From assembly GCA_017450485.1 (NCBI GenBank), contig JAFSTN010000042.1, positions 1 through 64,000 on the forward strand: a DNA stretch of 64,000 nucleotides. The letters are read 5' to 3'. Position 1 is the first letter of the stretch. Every line of letters starts with the position of its first letter. The position numbers and the translations under genes were made by a program. Of this stretch, positions 46,180 to 57,240 are shown in pieces. The notes under the pieces were generated by a model, which saw nothing but the letters and a program-made list of their open reading frames with translations, was not told the DNA's origin and searched no databases. This DNA is from Lachnospiraceae bacterium (GTDB taxonomy: Bacteria > Bacillota > Clostridia > Lachnospirales > Lachnospiraceae).

Positions 46180-47358
46180 TTAATGATGGAACAGTCTGAT
46201 ACCGGTAAAGCACATAACCATATCATACTTATCGGCTGTCTCTATCACATTATCATCCCTGACGGAACCGCCGGGCTGTGCTATATATTTTACTCCGCTC
46301 TTATGCGCTCTTTCAACATTATCTCCAAACGGGAAGAATGCATCCGAGCCGAGCGTAACATCCTTCATGCCGTCCAGCCATGCTCTCTTGGCTTCGCGGG
46401 TGAATACCTCCGGACGTACCTTGAATGTTCTCTGCCATACATCATCACCGATCACATCCATATACTCTTCGCCGATATAGAGATCGATCGCATTATCCCT
46501 GTCTGCTCTGCCTATACCGTCTACGAACTGAAGTCCGAGTACCTGGGGTGACTGTCTTAAGTACCAGTTATCGGCCTTACTGCCTGCCAGTCTCGTACAG
46601 TGTATCCTGGACTGCTGTCCGGCGCCGATGCCTATGGCCTGGCCGTCTTTTACGTAGCACACCGAGTTGGACTGGGTATATTTAAGAGTGATCAGCGCAA
46701 CCGCCATATCTATGCGGGCCTGAGCCGTGATCTCCTTATTCTTTGTTACCACATTTGAGAAAAGGGCATCATCTATCTTCAGTTCATTTCTGCCCTGTTC
46801 AAAAGTGACTCCGTACACCTGCTTGCGTTCAACGGGAGCGGGGGTATATGCTTCATCGATCTTGAGTACGCAGTAGTTACCCTTTTTCTTTGCAGAAAGG
46901 ATCGCAAGTGCTTCATCTGTATAGCCGGGGGCGATCACTCCGTCGGATACCTCCGGTTTGATCAGAAGAGCCGTGGATTCATCACACACGTCGGACAGAG
47001 AGATAAAGTCACCGAACGAACTCATCCTGTCGGCACCTCTGGCTCTGGCATATGCACACGCAAGGGGACTGAGTTCTGCATCATCAGCCACCCAGTATAT
47101 CTTTTTCTCTATATCACTCAGAGGCTGGCCTACGGCAGCTCCCGCGGGTGATACATGCTTAAAGCTGGTTGCTGCGGGAAGTCCCGTAGCGATCTTCAAT
47201 TCCTTTACCAGCTGGAAACCGTTAAGTGCATCCAGCAGATTGATATACCCCGGTCTGCCGTTAAGTACGGTGATCGGCAGTTCGGAGCCATCCTCCATGA
47301 ACACACGTGACGGCTTCTGATTGGGATTACATCCGTATTTCAGTTCAAGTTCCTGCAT
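46180..47358 (-). CDS. AICAR formyltransferase, stand-alone PurH C-terminal domain
   Basis: Catalyses the penultimate step of purine synthesis, formylating AICAR with 10-formyltetrahydrofolate to FAICAR. The 392 residues cover only the transformylase half of bifunctional PurH: LKYGCNPNQKPSRV at the start, the catalytic KHVSPAGAAVG segment (Lys-His), QSNSVCYVKDGQAIGIGAGQQSR, and GSDAFFPFGDN near the end. The N-terminal IMP cyclohydrolase domain is missing; PurO encoded just upstream supplies it. Stand-alone formyltransferases of this kind occur in some Clostridia. Confidence 0.92.
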   Translation of the reverse strand: MQELELKYGCNPNQKPSRVFMEDGSELPITVLNGRPGYINLLDALNGFQLVKELKIATGLPAATSFKHVSPAGAAVGQPLSDIEKKIYWVADDAELSPLACAYARARGADRMSSFGDFISLSDVCDESTALLIKPEVSDGVIAPGYTDEALAILSAKKKGNYCVLKIDEAYTPAPVERKQVYGVTFEQGRNELKIDDALFSNVVTKNKEITAQARIDMAVALITLKYTQSNSVCYVKDGQAIGIGAGQQSRIHCTRLAGSKADNWYLRQSPQVLGLQFVDGIGRADRDNAIDLYIGEEYMDVIGDDVWQRTFKVRPEVFTREAKRAWLDGMKDVTLGSDAFFPFGDNVERAHKSGVKYIAQPGGSVRDDNVIETADKYDMVMCFTGIRLFHH

Positions 47359-47390
47359 TTTATCGTCTCCTCTTTATAACAGACACTGTA

Positions 47391-48104
47391 TTACCGGTGT
47401 CTGTTTACTATCCTGGTCTCGTATGATCCGTCGGCTATCTTTATGAAGCGGACAAACAACGATACCTTATTATCCTCGTTCAGAGCCTTCCAGAGTTTCT
47501 CGGTCATCGCATCTATATCGTCTGAGATCTCTATGCGTACAGGCTCACCCTCAAAGCTGGGAAGCGGATCGCCGTCACCCATATAGGTATGAATGATCCG
47601 GCCCTCACCTGCGATCGGATTCTCGTACATATATGTATATCTGTCGCATCCGGAAGCATCGGCGTTGCTCTTGAGTATGGACATCGCATAGTCATACAAA
47701 CCGTCCTTCACGTTCATGATGCCTGATATCCTGGGTGTGTAGTTGGGGCCGTCGGGCTCATACTCACGGCTTCTCAGGCTCTGTTCAAATGTAAGCCCGT
47801 CAGCGATGCCGTCGAAGATCGTATCGGTCTGATCGCCGTTGGTTACTATCGTAGTCGTGCTGTATACCCTGACCGGTGCATAGATGATAAGGCTGGGATC
47901 GGACAGTAACGCGGGATCAAATGCTTCGGTACGGATACCGGCACCGTCCTCCGTGAAAACACGGTTACGGCTGTTGGTGCTTCTCCCCATGATGAAATAT
48001 GCACTTACGGCATACTCACCGTCTGCGGATCTTCCGATCAGCACACCCCTTCCGGGATAGGAATTTGAGCTTAAGTAGTCATAAACATTTTGCTTCTTTA
48101 TCAT
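47391..48104 (-). CDS. purO: IMP cyclohydrolase of the archaeal PurO type
   Basis: Closes the second ring of the purine to give IMP from FAICAR. The 237 residues match the PurO family first described in archaea: GRGVLIGRSADGEYAVSAYF near the start, the GRSTNSRNRV loop, and VTNGDQTDTIFDG followed by PDGPNYTPRISG. It is unrelated to the N-terminal domain of bacterial PurH. Its start overlaps the stop of the GGDEF/EAL gene by 4 nt; the AICAR formyltransferase follows after 32 nt, completing the pathway. Confidence 0.88.
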   Translation of the reverse strand: MIKKQNVYDYLSSNSYPGRGVLIGRSADGEYAVSAYFIMGRSTNSRNRVFTEDGAGIRTEAFDPALLSDPSLIIYAPVRVYSTTTIVTNGDQTDTIFDGIADGLTFEQSLRSREYEPDGPNYTPRISGIMNVKDGLYDYAMSILKSNADASGCDRYTYMYENPIAGEGRIIHTYMGDGDPLPSFEGEPVRIEISDDIDAMTEKLWKALNEDNKVSLFVRFIKIADGSYETRIVNRHR

Positions 48105-50776
48105 AAATATTTCTCCTCAAATTGCTCCTGAGGGAGCGGTCTGTCAAAATAGAATCCCTGCACCATGCGAACATCCATATCGGATAATACGTCGTACTGC
48201 TGCGCTGTCTCTATACCCTCCACACAGATGCTCATGTCTATGATCGATGCCAGCTGCGATATGTATCTGACGAAAGCCTGTGAGTACGAATCGCTCGCCA
48301 GCTCTCTGACGAAGCTCTGATCTACCTTGATAACATCTATGGGCAGCTCTCGGATATGATTGAGCGATGAATACCCGGTACCGAAATCATCAAGAGCTAT
48401 CCTGCATCCCAGACCCTTGATAGCCGCCAGGACTTCCTTCATTTTATTCATATCATTGATGGCCAGACTCTCGGTAACCTCCAGTGTCAGGTTGTGCGGA
48501 TCGATACCCGTCTCTTCGATCGTGGTCTTTACTATCTGTACGATATCGGGCTGAACGAGCTGAACCACGCTCAGATTCACGTTGATCTTATAGTTCGGAT
48601 GTCCGTGCTCGTTCCAGTATTTGCACGTCTCACATGCTTTACGGAGCACATGTGCCCCGATAGGTATGATCAGTCCGAGATACTCTGCAAACGGAATGAA
48701 ATCCGCCGGGGATACGAATCCCAGTGCCGGTGAATCCCACCTGACCAGAGCTTCCGCTCCGACACAGGGAGTTCCGTCCAGCTGGATATCTATGATGGGC
48801 TGATAATACACGAGGAACTCTTCATATCCGTTTCTGCCGGCCTCCCTCATGTATTTCTCCATATCGAGTCTCTTATTGGACTGCGAATCCATTTCACTGT
48901 TATATACAGCCACCTTGTTCTTGCCGCTCTTCTTGGCTTCGTACATGGTGATATCCGCTTTTTTGATCAGATCCTGTATCTGGGTCCCCTCCTCCGGGAA
49001 GGATACGACACCCATACTCATGGTGCAGTAGTAATCCGCATCCTTGAGGAACCAGGGTCTGTTGAAAATCGCCTTGATATCGGTAACGATCCGGTCCATA
49101 TCGGCATATGAATCCGGAGGTATGATGATGACGAACTCATCACCGCCCATACGATAGCAGGTTTCCTCCACTCCGGGCACGCGCGTGAAGCTGTGTGCTA
49201 TAGCCTGCAGGAGTACATCACCGTACTGATGTCCCAGACCGTCATTGATATGTTTGAAGTCATCCAGATCCAGATAGAGGATCCCGCCATGCTTGCCTTC
49301 GGAGATCGCGGTATCCACGAACTTCGCCAGATCTCTTTCACAGCACATACGGTTATAGAGTCCGGTCAGGAAATCAGTATATGCCAGCTGCTCTATCTTT
49401 TTCTGGTTCTTCTTTTTCTCGGTGATATCCAGAATCGCGCACATCAGCGAAGGAGACTGTCCCATCCAGATGATATGTGAGTAGTACAGCTCATAATACT
49501 CGTCACGCTGAGGGTTATATATCTCGATACAGCCGGCATCACTGCCTTCGGGAATCTGTGATTCAAAGATACGCTTCAGAGGTCTGTCCTCTGACTTGTC
49601 GTACTTCACTTCGGAAGTGAAGTTTGCGATCATGGTCTGATTGGTGAATTGCAGAGTACCGGTCTTGAGTTCTCTGACATAGATGGAGGTTCCGACATTA
49701 TCCAGAGATGCACGTACACTCTCAAAGGAACCAGCTATATTTATCTCATATCGCCTGCGCTCGATAATGGATTCGACGATCCTGGTTGCATCGGAGAGGA
49801 AATTGATCTCATCCACACTCCAGAGCCTGTCATGCTCACACTCGTCATAACATGCATACATATATGCAGGACGATCTGAGGATCTGATCGGAACGATGAC
49901 CATGGCCTTGATCCCCAGTGCATCCATCTCCTCCTGCCACTGGGCACTGATCACACCCGATCCGCTGGATACGGCCTGAAGCTTGGATCCTGAGAGAAAT
50001 GTATATCTGGGCAGATCACGGCTGCGCTCAAATCTCGGTACCATGCCGGGAGCATACCATTCCGCCATGATATCCATCAGAGTGTTGTCATGTATATTCG
50101 TAATATAGATGTGAGCGCTGGACAGGCCCATATACTCGCCCACGATCTTCATCGCGCTGACTGCTATGGCTTCGGCTATCTCGTCGTTATCCATAAGTGC
50201 GACAATGGACGTCATCACTTCGGCACGTCTGAGGGCTTCATTGAGCTCTGCCTCGGAGTATTTATTCCGGCGGTTCTGCGCCTCTGCGTTAACAGCGGAA
50301 AGCCTGATATTGGTCTGATACAGGCATGTCTCACGGATCAGGTCCAAAGCATCCTGCAGCCTGTCATATGCGACTGTTCTGGAGAAGCCCTCCAGCGGCT
50401 CCAGAGTATATCCTTCGGAATCATAGTCGGTAAGTACACCTATCACGACCCATGTGAGCAACGGCTGTCCGTTCACGCGCACAGTCGTGAGTCCGAATTT
50501 GATGTTGGGTATCTCGGTGTCCTCTATGACCTGATCCTCGAGATTGCTTCTGGTCAGTCTGAAGAAAATATCTGCGACTCTCTCGGGTGGAATAAATTCG
50601 ACCAGCCTCTCGACATCAGCTTTCGGCCCGCTGATATCAGTCACAGGTACACCCGCGGAATCCAGGCAATATGCATAGAGCCCCGTAGCCCGGGAGAAAC
50701 TGTCCTGAAGCTGGGCTATATACTCTATATCTATTATGCTGTCTCTTCCTCTGTTGATCTGCATTGCCGTCGTCAC
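48101..50776 (-). CDS. Sensor protein with GGDEF and EAL domains
   Basis: An 891-residue cytoplasmic protein for c-di-GMP turnover. Order: PocR-like ligand-binding domain (about 15-120), coiled segment, GAF (about 190-345), PAS-like (about 350-455), GGDEF (about 465-630) with an intact GGDEF motif and no RxxD inhibitory site, and EAL (about 645-888). The EAL domain has the full catalytic set: EALVRW, NVNLS, EVTES, DDFGTGYSSL, KVDQSF and VEGIET. It could both make and degrade c-di-GMP. The GTG start at 50776 is 20 nt after guaB; an ATG at 50764 is an alternative. It overlaps purO by 4 nt. Confidence 0.9.
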   Translation of the reverse strand: MTTAMQINRGRDSIIDIEYIAQLQDSFSRATGLYAYCLDSAGVPVTDISGPKADVERLVEFIPPERVADIFFRLTRSNLEDQVIEDTEIPNIKFGLTTVRVNGQPLLTWVVIGVLTDYDSEGYTLEPLEGFSRTVAYDRLQDALDLIRETCLYQTNIRLSAVNAEAQNRRNKYSEAELNEALRRAEVMTSIVALMDNDEIAEAIAVSAMKIVGEYMGLSSAHIYITNIHDNTLMDIMAEWYAPGMVPRFERSRDLPRYTFLSGSKLQAVSSGSGVISAQWQEEMDALGIKAMVIVPIRSSDRPAYMYACYDECEHDRLWSVDEINFLSDATRIVESIIERRRYEINIAGSFESVRASLDNVGTSIYVRELKTGTLQFTNQTMIANFTSEVKYDKSEDRPLKRIFESQIPEGSDAGCIEIYNPQRDEYYELYYSHIIWMGQSPSLMCAILDITEKKKNQKKIEQLAYTDFLTGLYNRMCCERDLAKFVDTAISEGKHGGILYLDLDDFKHINDGLGHQYGDVLLQAIAHSFTRVPGVEETCYRMGGDEFVIIIPPDSYADMDRIVTDIKAIFNRPWFLKDADYYCTMSMGVVSFPEEGTQIQDLIKKADITMYEAKKSGKNKVAVYNSEMDSQSNKRLDMEKYMREAGRNGYEEFLVYYQPIIDIQLDGTPCVGAEALVRWDSPALGFVSPADFIPFAEYLGLIIPIGAHVLRKACETCKYWNEHGHPNYKINVNLSVVQLVQPDIVQIVKTTIEETGIDPHNLTLEVTESLAINDMNKMKEVLAAIKGLGCRIALDDFGTGYSSLNHIRELPIDVIKVDQSFVRELASDSYSQAFVRYISQLASIIDMSICVEGIETAQQYDVLSDMDVRMVQGFYFDRPLPQEQFEEKYL

Positions 50777-50796
50777 ACCCTGTCAGCTGTTTATGA

Positions 50797-52311
<1,515 letters not shown>

Positions 52312-52812
52312 TCAATCCTTAAAGACTTTACGCGGAGCCACGTTATATACCGCATTTACAAATGTCTCACTTGGTTCAAATATGATAAGCTCGTTGCCCT
52401 CGTAATACATCGCAAATCTTGTGTCGGGCTGAGACACGATACCTGACGAGTAATCCTTTGGCTTGGCTTCACGTCTGCGATAATCATCCAGATGATATGA
52501 ATTCATGGGCGCCAGGATCTCCATGCGGTCTACTTCGTAGGTTGCTATCCTCTTACGACGGCTCTGTCCCATGATCTTGTCTATGCTGATCTCCTTGTCC
52601 AGGTAGAGATATTCATACTCTATGGTGCATTGCTGGGATACGAAATACGCGCCCGCTCCGAAACCTATCCCCAGGATCAGGGCCGCAAAATAACCCATCA
52701 GACCAAGGAACACAAATGCCACCGCAAGCATAATAAGCAAGATCTTAAGGAATTTCATGATCGGCGAAGACTTTCGCGCTACCAGACATTCTACATATGT
52801 ATCACTGTTCAT
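52312..52812 (-). CDS. DUF6106-like two-helix membrane protein
   Basis: A 166-residue protein with two adjacent membrane helices (about 19-60, rich in Leu, Ala and Gly) and a C-terminal beta-rich region that begins CTIEYEYLYLDKEISIDKIMGQSRRKR and resembles a bacterial pleckstrin-like fold. It matches what I remember as DUF6106 in Lachnospiraceae; function unknown. It precedes guaB by 63 nt and may be co-transcribed. Confidence 0.6.
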   Translation of the reverse strand: MNSDTYVECLVARKSSPIMKFLKILLIMLAVAFVFLGLMGYFAALILGIGFGAGAYFVSQQCTIEYEYLYLDKEISIDKIMGQSRRKRIATYEVDRMEILAPMNSYHLDDYRRREAKPKDYSSGIVSQPDTRFAMYYEGNELIIFEPSETFVNAVYNVAPRKVFKD

Positions 52813-53044
52813 AGATAACCTCTGATCCAGGCTGTTTTACATATTTACATAACTTCTACGCCTGAGTATTATTATATATCTTACACTATTTGACCCCCGA
52901 ATAGGTAGTTAAAAATGCCTAAAAAATGAAAATTGAGTAAAATATACAAACTGAGATCATATATGTCTGAGATTGATGTTAAAATACTATAGTGATGCTT
53001 GATAAAGGCGGTCATACCCGACCGTCGTGCATAAAGGATACGAC

Positions 53045-53842
53045 ATGGCTACGATATGGGAAGAGACTAAATCTCAGGGTGCCAAAATGAAAGGGCGCCC
53101 CATAAAAGACAAACTGGAATATTTCTGGGAATACTACAAGATACATACACTGGTCGCAGCATTTATCATCACCCTCGCGGTATCACTGATACATGCATGG
53201 GTGACCGCCAAAGATCCCGCGTTATGTGTGGTACTAATCAATTCCATGGCGGAGACCGTCGACGGTACCATGGAAAAATGGAACAGTGACTTGACCGAAA
53301 GGCTCGAATTCGATCCAAAAGATTATGAAGTGACGATCGATGCCACAGTCATGCTCGGAGCCGCCAGTGCCACCGCCAATCAGGAATATGCCAGTTCACA
53401 GAAGCTTGCGGCACTGATCGGATCCGCTTCCGTTGACGTATTGATCGCTGACACTCCCGTATTTGAACAGTATTCGCAAAATGAAGTCTTAAGCGATCTG
53501 AGAGAGCTCTATTCACAGGATGAGCTCGATTCTCTGGAGGGACGTATATACTACACGGATGCCTCCACTTATTCAGACTATGACTCTGCCGATCTTGATG
53601 TCACCGAGAAGCAGGCTGCATATGTGATAGACCACCGCGATCCGGCATCCATGAAACAACCTGTTCCGGTGGGTATATATATGGATGAGGATACTCTCAT
53701 CGGTGAGTCGGGGGTATATGCGTATCTTACAGCCGCCGACACTTTTCAGGGACATCCTGCGGAAGCGATACTCGGCATACCTGTCAACTCACCGCGCAAG
53801 GATGCGGCTCTCACAGCCGTGAAATACTTAATGGGGGACTGA
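53045..53842 (+). CDS. Membrane-anchored hypothetical protein
   Basis: A 265-residue protein I cannot assign. A basic N-terminal segment is followed by one membrane helix (about 36-57, HTLVAAFIITLAVSLIHAW) and an extracytoplasmic domain of about 200 residues, acidic and rich in Ser, Tyr and Asp, with no recognisable motif. Proteins of this layout are frequent in Lachnospiraceae. AAGGA lies 6 nt before the chosen ATG at 53045. It is a single gene ending in a terminator that overlaps its stop codon. Confidence 0.6.
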   Translation: MATIWEETKSQGAKMKGRPIKDKLEYFWEYYKIHTLVAAFIITLAVSLIHAWVTAKDPALCVVLINSMAETVDGTMEKWNSDLTERLEFDPKDYEVTIDATVMLGAASATANQEYASSQKLAALIGSASVDVLIADTPVFEQYSQNEVLSDLRELYSQDELDSLEGRIYYTDASTYSDYDSADLDVTEKQAAYVIDHRDPASMKQPVPVGIYMDEDTLIGESGVYAYLTAADTFQGHPAEAILGIPVNSPRKDAALTAVKYLMGD

Positions 53843-53860
53843 AAAGTCCCCCCATTTTTA
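53831..53860 (+). terminator. Rho-independent terminator overlapping a stop codon
   Basis: GGGGGACT-GAAA-AGTCCCCC (8 bp, GAAA tetraloop) followed by CATTTTTA. The TGA stop of the preceding gene forms part of the stem and loop. Confidence 0.85.
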
Positions 53861-53883
53861 TCCGAATACGTATCTAAACAGTC

Positions 53884-55314
53884 TTACAGTAATTCTTTCA
53901 ATATCTTATTTACGCTTCCCGGATCGCATTTACCCTGCATCGCTTTCATCGTCTGGCCTACCAGGAATCCTATCGCCTTTTCCTTGCCGTTATGATAGTC
54001 ATCTACCGATTGAGGATTGTCTGCTATCACTTTCTGAATAGTCTCTCTGAGTGCACCCTCATCATTCTGAGTGGCCAGTCCGTGCTCTTCCACGTATTTT
54101 GCGGGATCACAGTCAGACTTGAACATCTCTTCAAAGACTTCCTTGGCGACCGTCGAATTGACAGTCCTGTCTTCGGTCAGTTTTATAAGTGATGCAAGAT
54201 TCGCGGGACTGAAACGGATATCCTCGGGATCTAAGTTATTCTCCTTGAGCAGTCTCATGGTCTCTACCATGAGCCAGTTTGATACTTTCTTGGCCGGTGC
54301 TCCGCAGGCCACAGTCTCCTCGAATACATCCGCCAGATGCTTGTTCTCGGTGATGAGCAGGATATCCTTCTCGGGCAGACCGAACTCTTCGGCATATCTG
54401 ACGATCTTCGCTTCCCTGAACTCAGGCTCACGTGATCTGATCTCATCGAGAAGTTCCTCCGAAACACTGATGGGTACCAGATCAGGATCGGGGAAATAAC
54501 GGTAATCCTGAGCATCCTCCTTGCTTCTCATCGCATAGGAGCATTCCTTATCATCATCCCAGCGTCTGGTCTCCTGGATCACCTTTTCGCCGGACTCTAT
54601 CAGATCTATCTGTCTCTCTGTCTCACCTGCTATGGCACGGGCGATGGCCTTGAATGAATTCAGGTTCTTCATCTCGGTACGGGTGCCGAATTCAGTCTCA
54701 CCGGCCTTGCGTACAGAGAGGTTCACATCCGCGCGCATGCTGCCTTCCTGAAGCTTACAGTCACTGGCGCCCAGATAGGATATCGTCATGCGCAGTTTCT
54801 CCAGATATGCGATGACCTCCTCGGCGGATCTCATGTCAGGCTCGGAGACTATCTCGATAAGCGGTACACCCGATCTGTTGTAATCAACCAGCGATGCGTC
54901 CAGCCAGTCATCGTGGATCAGTTTGCCCGCATCCTCTTCCATATGTATCTCATGGATGCGCACGGCCTTCTCCACTCCGCTCTCGGTCCTGATATCCACA
55001 TGACCGTTACGGCATATAGGCAGATAGAGCTGTGATATCTGATAGTTCTGCGGGTTATCGGGATAGAAATAGTTCTTACGGTCGAACTTGCAATACCTCG
55101 TGATATCGCAATTGGTCGCAAGGCCTACGGCTATCGCATACTCGAGTACCTGCCTGTTGAGCACGGGAAGGGATCCCGGCATACCGGTACATACCGGACA
55201 TGTATGAGTATTCGGATCTCCGCCGAATTCAGTGGAGCATCCGCAGAATATCTTGGTCTTCGTGGCAAGCTCGACATGAACTTCCAGACCTATGACGGTT
55301 TCGTAATCTGACAT
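53884..55314 (-). CDS. gatB: Asp-tRNA(Asn)/Glu-tRNA(Gln) amidotransferase subunit B
   Basis: Kinase and tRNA-binding subunit of the GatCAB transamidase. 476 residues: N-terminal YETVIGLEVHVEL, zinc-binding cysteines (FCGCS and CPVC at about 18-41), the kinase core (HLEEDAGK-like MEEDAGKL, RSGVPLIEIVSEPD), and the C-terminal helical YqeY-like domain ending VNKILKELL. It is the last gene of the aspS-gatC-gatA-gatB run, after an unusually long structured spacer. Confidence 0.95.
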   Translation of the reverse strand: MSDYETVIGLEVHVELATKTKIFCGCSTEFGGDPNTHTCPVCTGMPGSLPVLNRQVLEYAIAVGLATNCDITRYCKFDRKNYFYPDNPQNYQISQLYLPICRNGHVDIRTESGVEKAVRIHEIHMEEDAGKLIHDDWLDASLVDYNRSGVPLIEIVSEPDMRSAEEVIAYLEKLRMTISYLGASDCKLQEGSMRADVNLSVRKAGETEFGTRTEMKNLNSFKAIARAIAGETERQIDLIESGEKVIQETRRWDDDKECSYAMRSKEDAQDYRYFPDPDLVPISVSEELLDEIRSREPEFREAKIVRYAEEFGLPEKDILLITENKHLADVFEETVACGAPAKKVSNWLMVETMRLLKENNLDPEDIRFSPANLASLIKLTEDRTVNSTVAKEVFEEMFKSDCDPAKYVEEHGLATQNDEGALRETIQKVIADNPQSVDDYHNGKEKAIGFLVGQTMKAMQGKCDPGSVNKILKELL

Positions 55315-55343
55315 GTTATAACCTCTTCAGCTAACGGTGCGCC

Positions 55344-55461
55344 GAAGATGATCCATCGCAGGCACGCTCTCGCTGCTATCACCCTGCAACGGATGCTAGG
55401 CTCGTAAGAAACCTCGCCAAGCACCGGCGGGCTCTAAGCACCTGCTTATGGATACATCTTC
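55344..55461 (-). ncRNA. Structured RNA candidate in the gatA-gatB spacer
   Basis: The ends of this spacer pair over 18 bp with two small bulges: GAAGATG, ATCCAT and GCAGG at 55344-55362 against CCTGC, ATGGAT and CATCTTC at 55441-55461. Between them a GCTTGGC/GCCTAGC stem (6 of 7) can form. The 158-nt gap contrasts with 16-18-nt gaps elsewhere in this operon. No T-box signature or ORF is seen. It is folded by eye only. Confidence 0.5.
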
Positions 55462-55472
55462 GTCACACCTGT

Positions 55473-56912
55473 TTACTTAACACTTTCATACGTATACGCT
55501 GTGCGGAAAAGTTTCTCCTCCTGGAAACAGTCGGCGAGGAGCTGTACCCCTATGGGGAGTCCGGCACTGTCTGTCCCGCACGGTACACTGATACCCGGCA
55601 GTCCTGCCAGGTTGACGGATATCGTGTAGATATCGCCGAGATACATCTTGATCGGATCGGCCAGGGATTCGCCGAGCTTCGGAGCCGTGGTCGGAGCCAC
55701 GGGACCGAGGATGATATCATATTTGGAGAAAGCATCATCAAACGCTTTCTTGATCAGCGCCTTGACCTTGAGCGCCTTCAGATAATATGCATCATAGTAC
55801 CCTGAACTGAGCACGAAGCTTCCGAGCATGATACGACGCTTAACCTCCGCGCCGAATCCCTCGGAGCGGCTCTTTTTGTACATATTATGCAGGCCGGCAT
55901 ACTCTTCTGTCCTGTATCCGTATTTGATACCGTCGAATCTCTCGAGATTGGAGCTTGCCTCAGCAGCGGCTATCGTATAATAAGCCGGTATCGCATAGTT
56001 AACTAGGCTTAAGTCAAACTCTTCCACACTCGCCCCGGCACTTTTCAGCACATCAGCGGCACCTCGTACGGCTGCTGCCACTTCGGGATCGAGTCCCTCT
56101 CCGAAGTAGTCCCTCGGGATACCTATCCTGATATCTTTTACATCCTTCACAAGAGACTGTGTATAGTCAACGGCCGGTTTATCCACCGATGTCGAATCAC
56201 GCTCGTCATGACCCGATATGGCGGTCAATACCGCTGCCGCGTCTGATACATTCCTGGTCAGCGGTCCTATCTGGTCGAGTGATGAACCATAGGCTATCAG
56301 TCCGTATCTTGATACGGTTCCGTATGTGGGTTTGATACCTACCACACCGCAATATGATGCGGGCTGCCTGATGGAGCCGCCCGTATCCGATCCGAGAGCA
56401 TATGCACACTCGCCTGCTGCCACTGCGGCTGCGGATCCGCCCGATGATCCTCCGGGAACATGCTCCGGGTTCGCGGGATTTCTGGTAGGTCCGAAATATG
56501 AAGTCTCAGTCGTCGATCCCATGGCGAACTCATCCATATTGGTCTTGCCCAGGATGACCGCACCGGCATCACGCAGTTTGCCGACAGCTGTCGACTCATA
56601 TGTGGGTACGAAGTTATACAGTATCTTAGACGAGCATGTGGTCAGCAGACCTTCGGTACACATATTGTCCTTGACGGCTACCGGCACGCCCGCAAGCGGG
56701 GATCCGTCGAGCTCTCCTTTATCTATGCGAGCCTGAACTTCATCAGCGGCCTTCATGGCGCCCTCTTCGTCCACGGTCACGTAACAGTTGTACTGCTCAT
56801 CCTTAGCCTTGATAGAGGACAGATAGCTTTCCGTCGCTTCACGGACTTTTATGTTTCCCGATGCGATCTCCCGACCCAGTGTCAGCGCATCCAATTCTGT
56901 GATATTGCTCAT
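55473..56912 (-). CDS. gatA: Asp-tRNA(Asn)/Glu-tRNA(Gln) amidotransferase subunit A
   Basis: Glutaminase subunit of the amidotransferase that releases ammonia for transamidation. 479 residues with the amidase-signature triad K81 (AVKDN), S156 (GGSSGGS) and S180 (SDTGGS), spaced as in S. aureus GatA. The C-terminal GLPGISVPCG stretch is typical. It starts 18 nt after gatC. Confidence 0.97.
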   Translation of the reverse strand: MSNITELDALTLGREIASGNIKVREATESYLSSIKAKDEQYNCYVTVDEEGAMKAADEVQARIDKGELDGSPLAGVPVAVKDNMCTEGLLTTCSSKILYNFVPTYESTAVGKLRDAGAVILGKTNMDEFAMGSTTETSYFGPTRNPANPEHVPGGSSGGSAAAVAAGECAYALGSDTGGSIRQPASYCGVVGIKPTYGTVSRYGLIAYGSSLDQIGPLTRNVSDAAAVLTAISGHDERDSTSVDKPAVDYTQSLVKDVKDIRIGIPRDYFGEGLDPEVAAAVRGAADVLKSAGASVEEFDLSLVNYAIPAYYTIAAAEASSNLERFDGIKYGYRTEEYAGLHNMYKKSRSEGFGAEVKRRIMLGSFVLSSGYYDAYYLKALKVKALIKKAFDDAFSKYDIILGPVAPTTAPKLGESLADPIKMYLGDIYTISVNLAGLPGISVPCGTDSAGLPIGVQLLADCFQEEKLFRTAYTYESVK

Positions 56913-56930
56913 TCATCCAACCTCTGCCCG

Positions 56931-57224
56931 TCAATCAAAAGTCTTCGGCACTACGAACATACCGTCTTTTTCTTCGGGTGCATTCTTAAGTATCTGATCC
57001 CGGATGTCGGTACCCGTCACCACATCCTCGCGGAATACGTTCTGTACCGGAAAGGCATGTGACATCGGTTCGACATCATCCGTATCAAGCTCGCCCAGCA
57101 TGTCGATATAATCAAGCATCCTGCCCATATCGGACTTCGCCGCTTCCTTCTCCTCATCGGAGAGCTCCAGCTTCGCAAGTATGCCGACATACTCAATTGT
57201 TTCATCTGAAATTATATTTGCCAT
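56931..57224 (-). CDS. gatC: Asp-tRNA(Asn)/Glu-tRNA(Gln) amidotransferase subunit C
   Basis: Small subunit that stabilises GatA-GatB. 97 residues, usual length, with the N-terminal helix [18 protein letters not shown] and the conserved [12 protein letters not shown] and REDVV segments. It follows aspS by 16 nt. Confidence 0.95.
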   Translation of the reverse strand: MANIISDETIEYVGILAKLELSDEEKEAAKSDMGRMLDYIDMLGELDTDDVEPMSHAFPVQNVFREDVVTGTDIRDQILKNAPEEKDGMFVVPKTFD

Positions 57225-57240
57225 ACATGATTCTCCCAGC

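Noticed and set aside
44740..46551. 603-codon open frame on the plus strand opposite glnS
   Set aside because: It is antisense to a confidently identified glnS and the end of the AICAR formyltransferase gene, with an odd composition (Ile, Leu, His, Tyr) and no family likeness or ribosome site.
55315..55472. T-box leader for the gat genes
   Set aside because: The spacer folds but lacks the T-box antiterminator sequence (TGGNACCGCG) and lies within the operon rather than before it.
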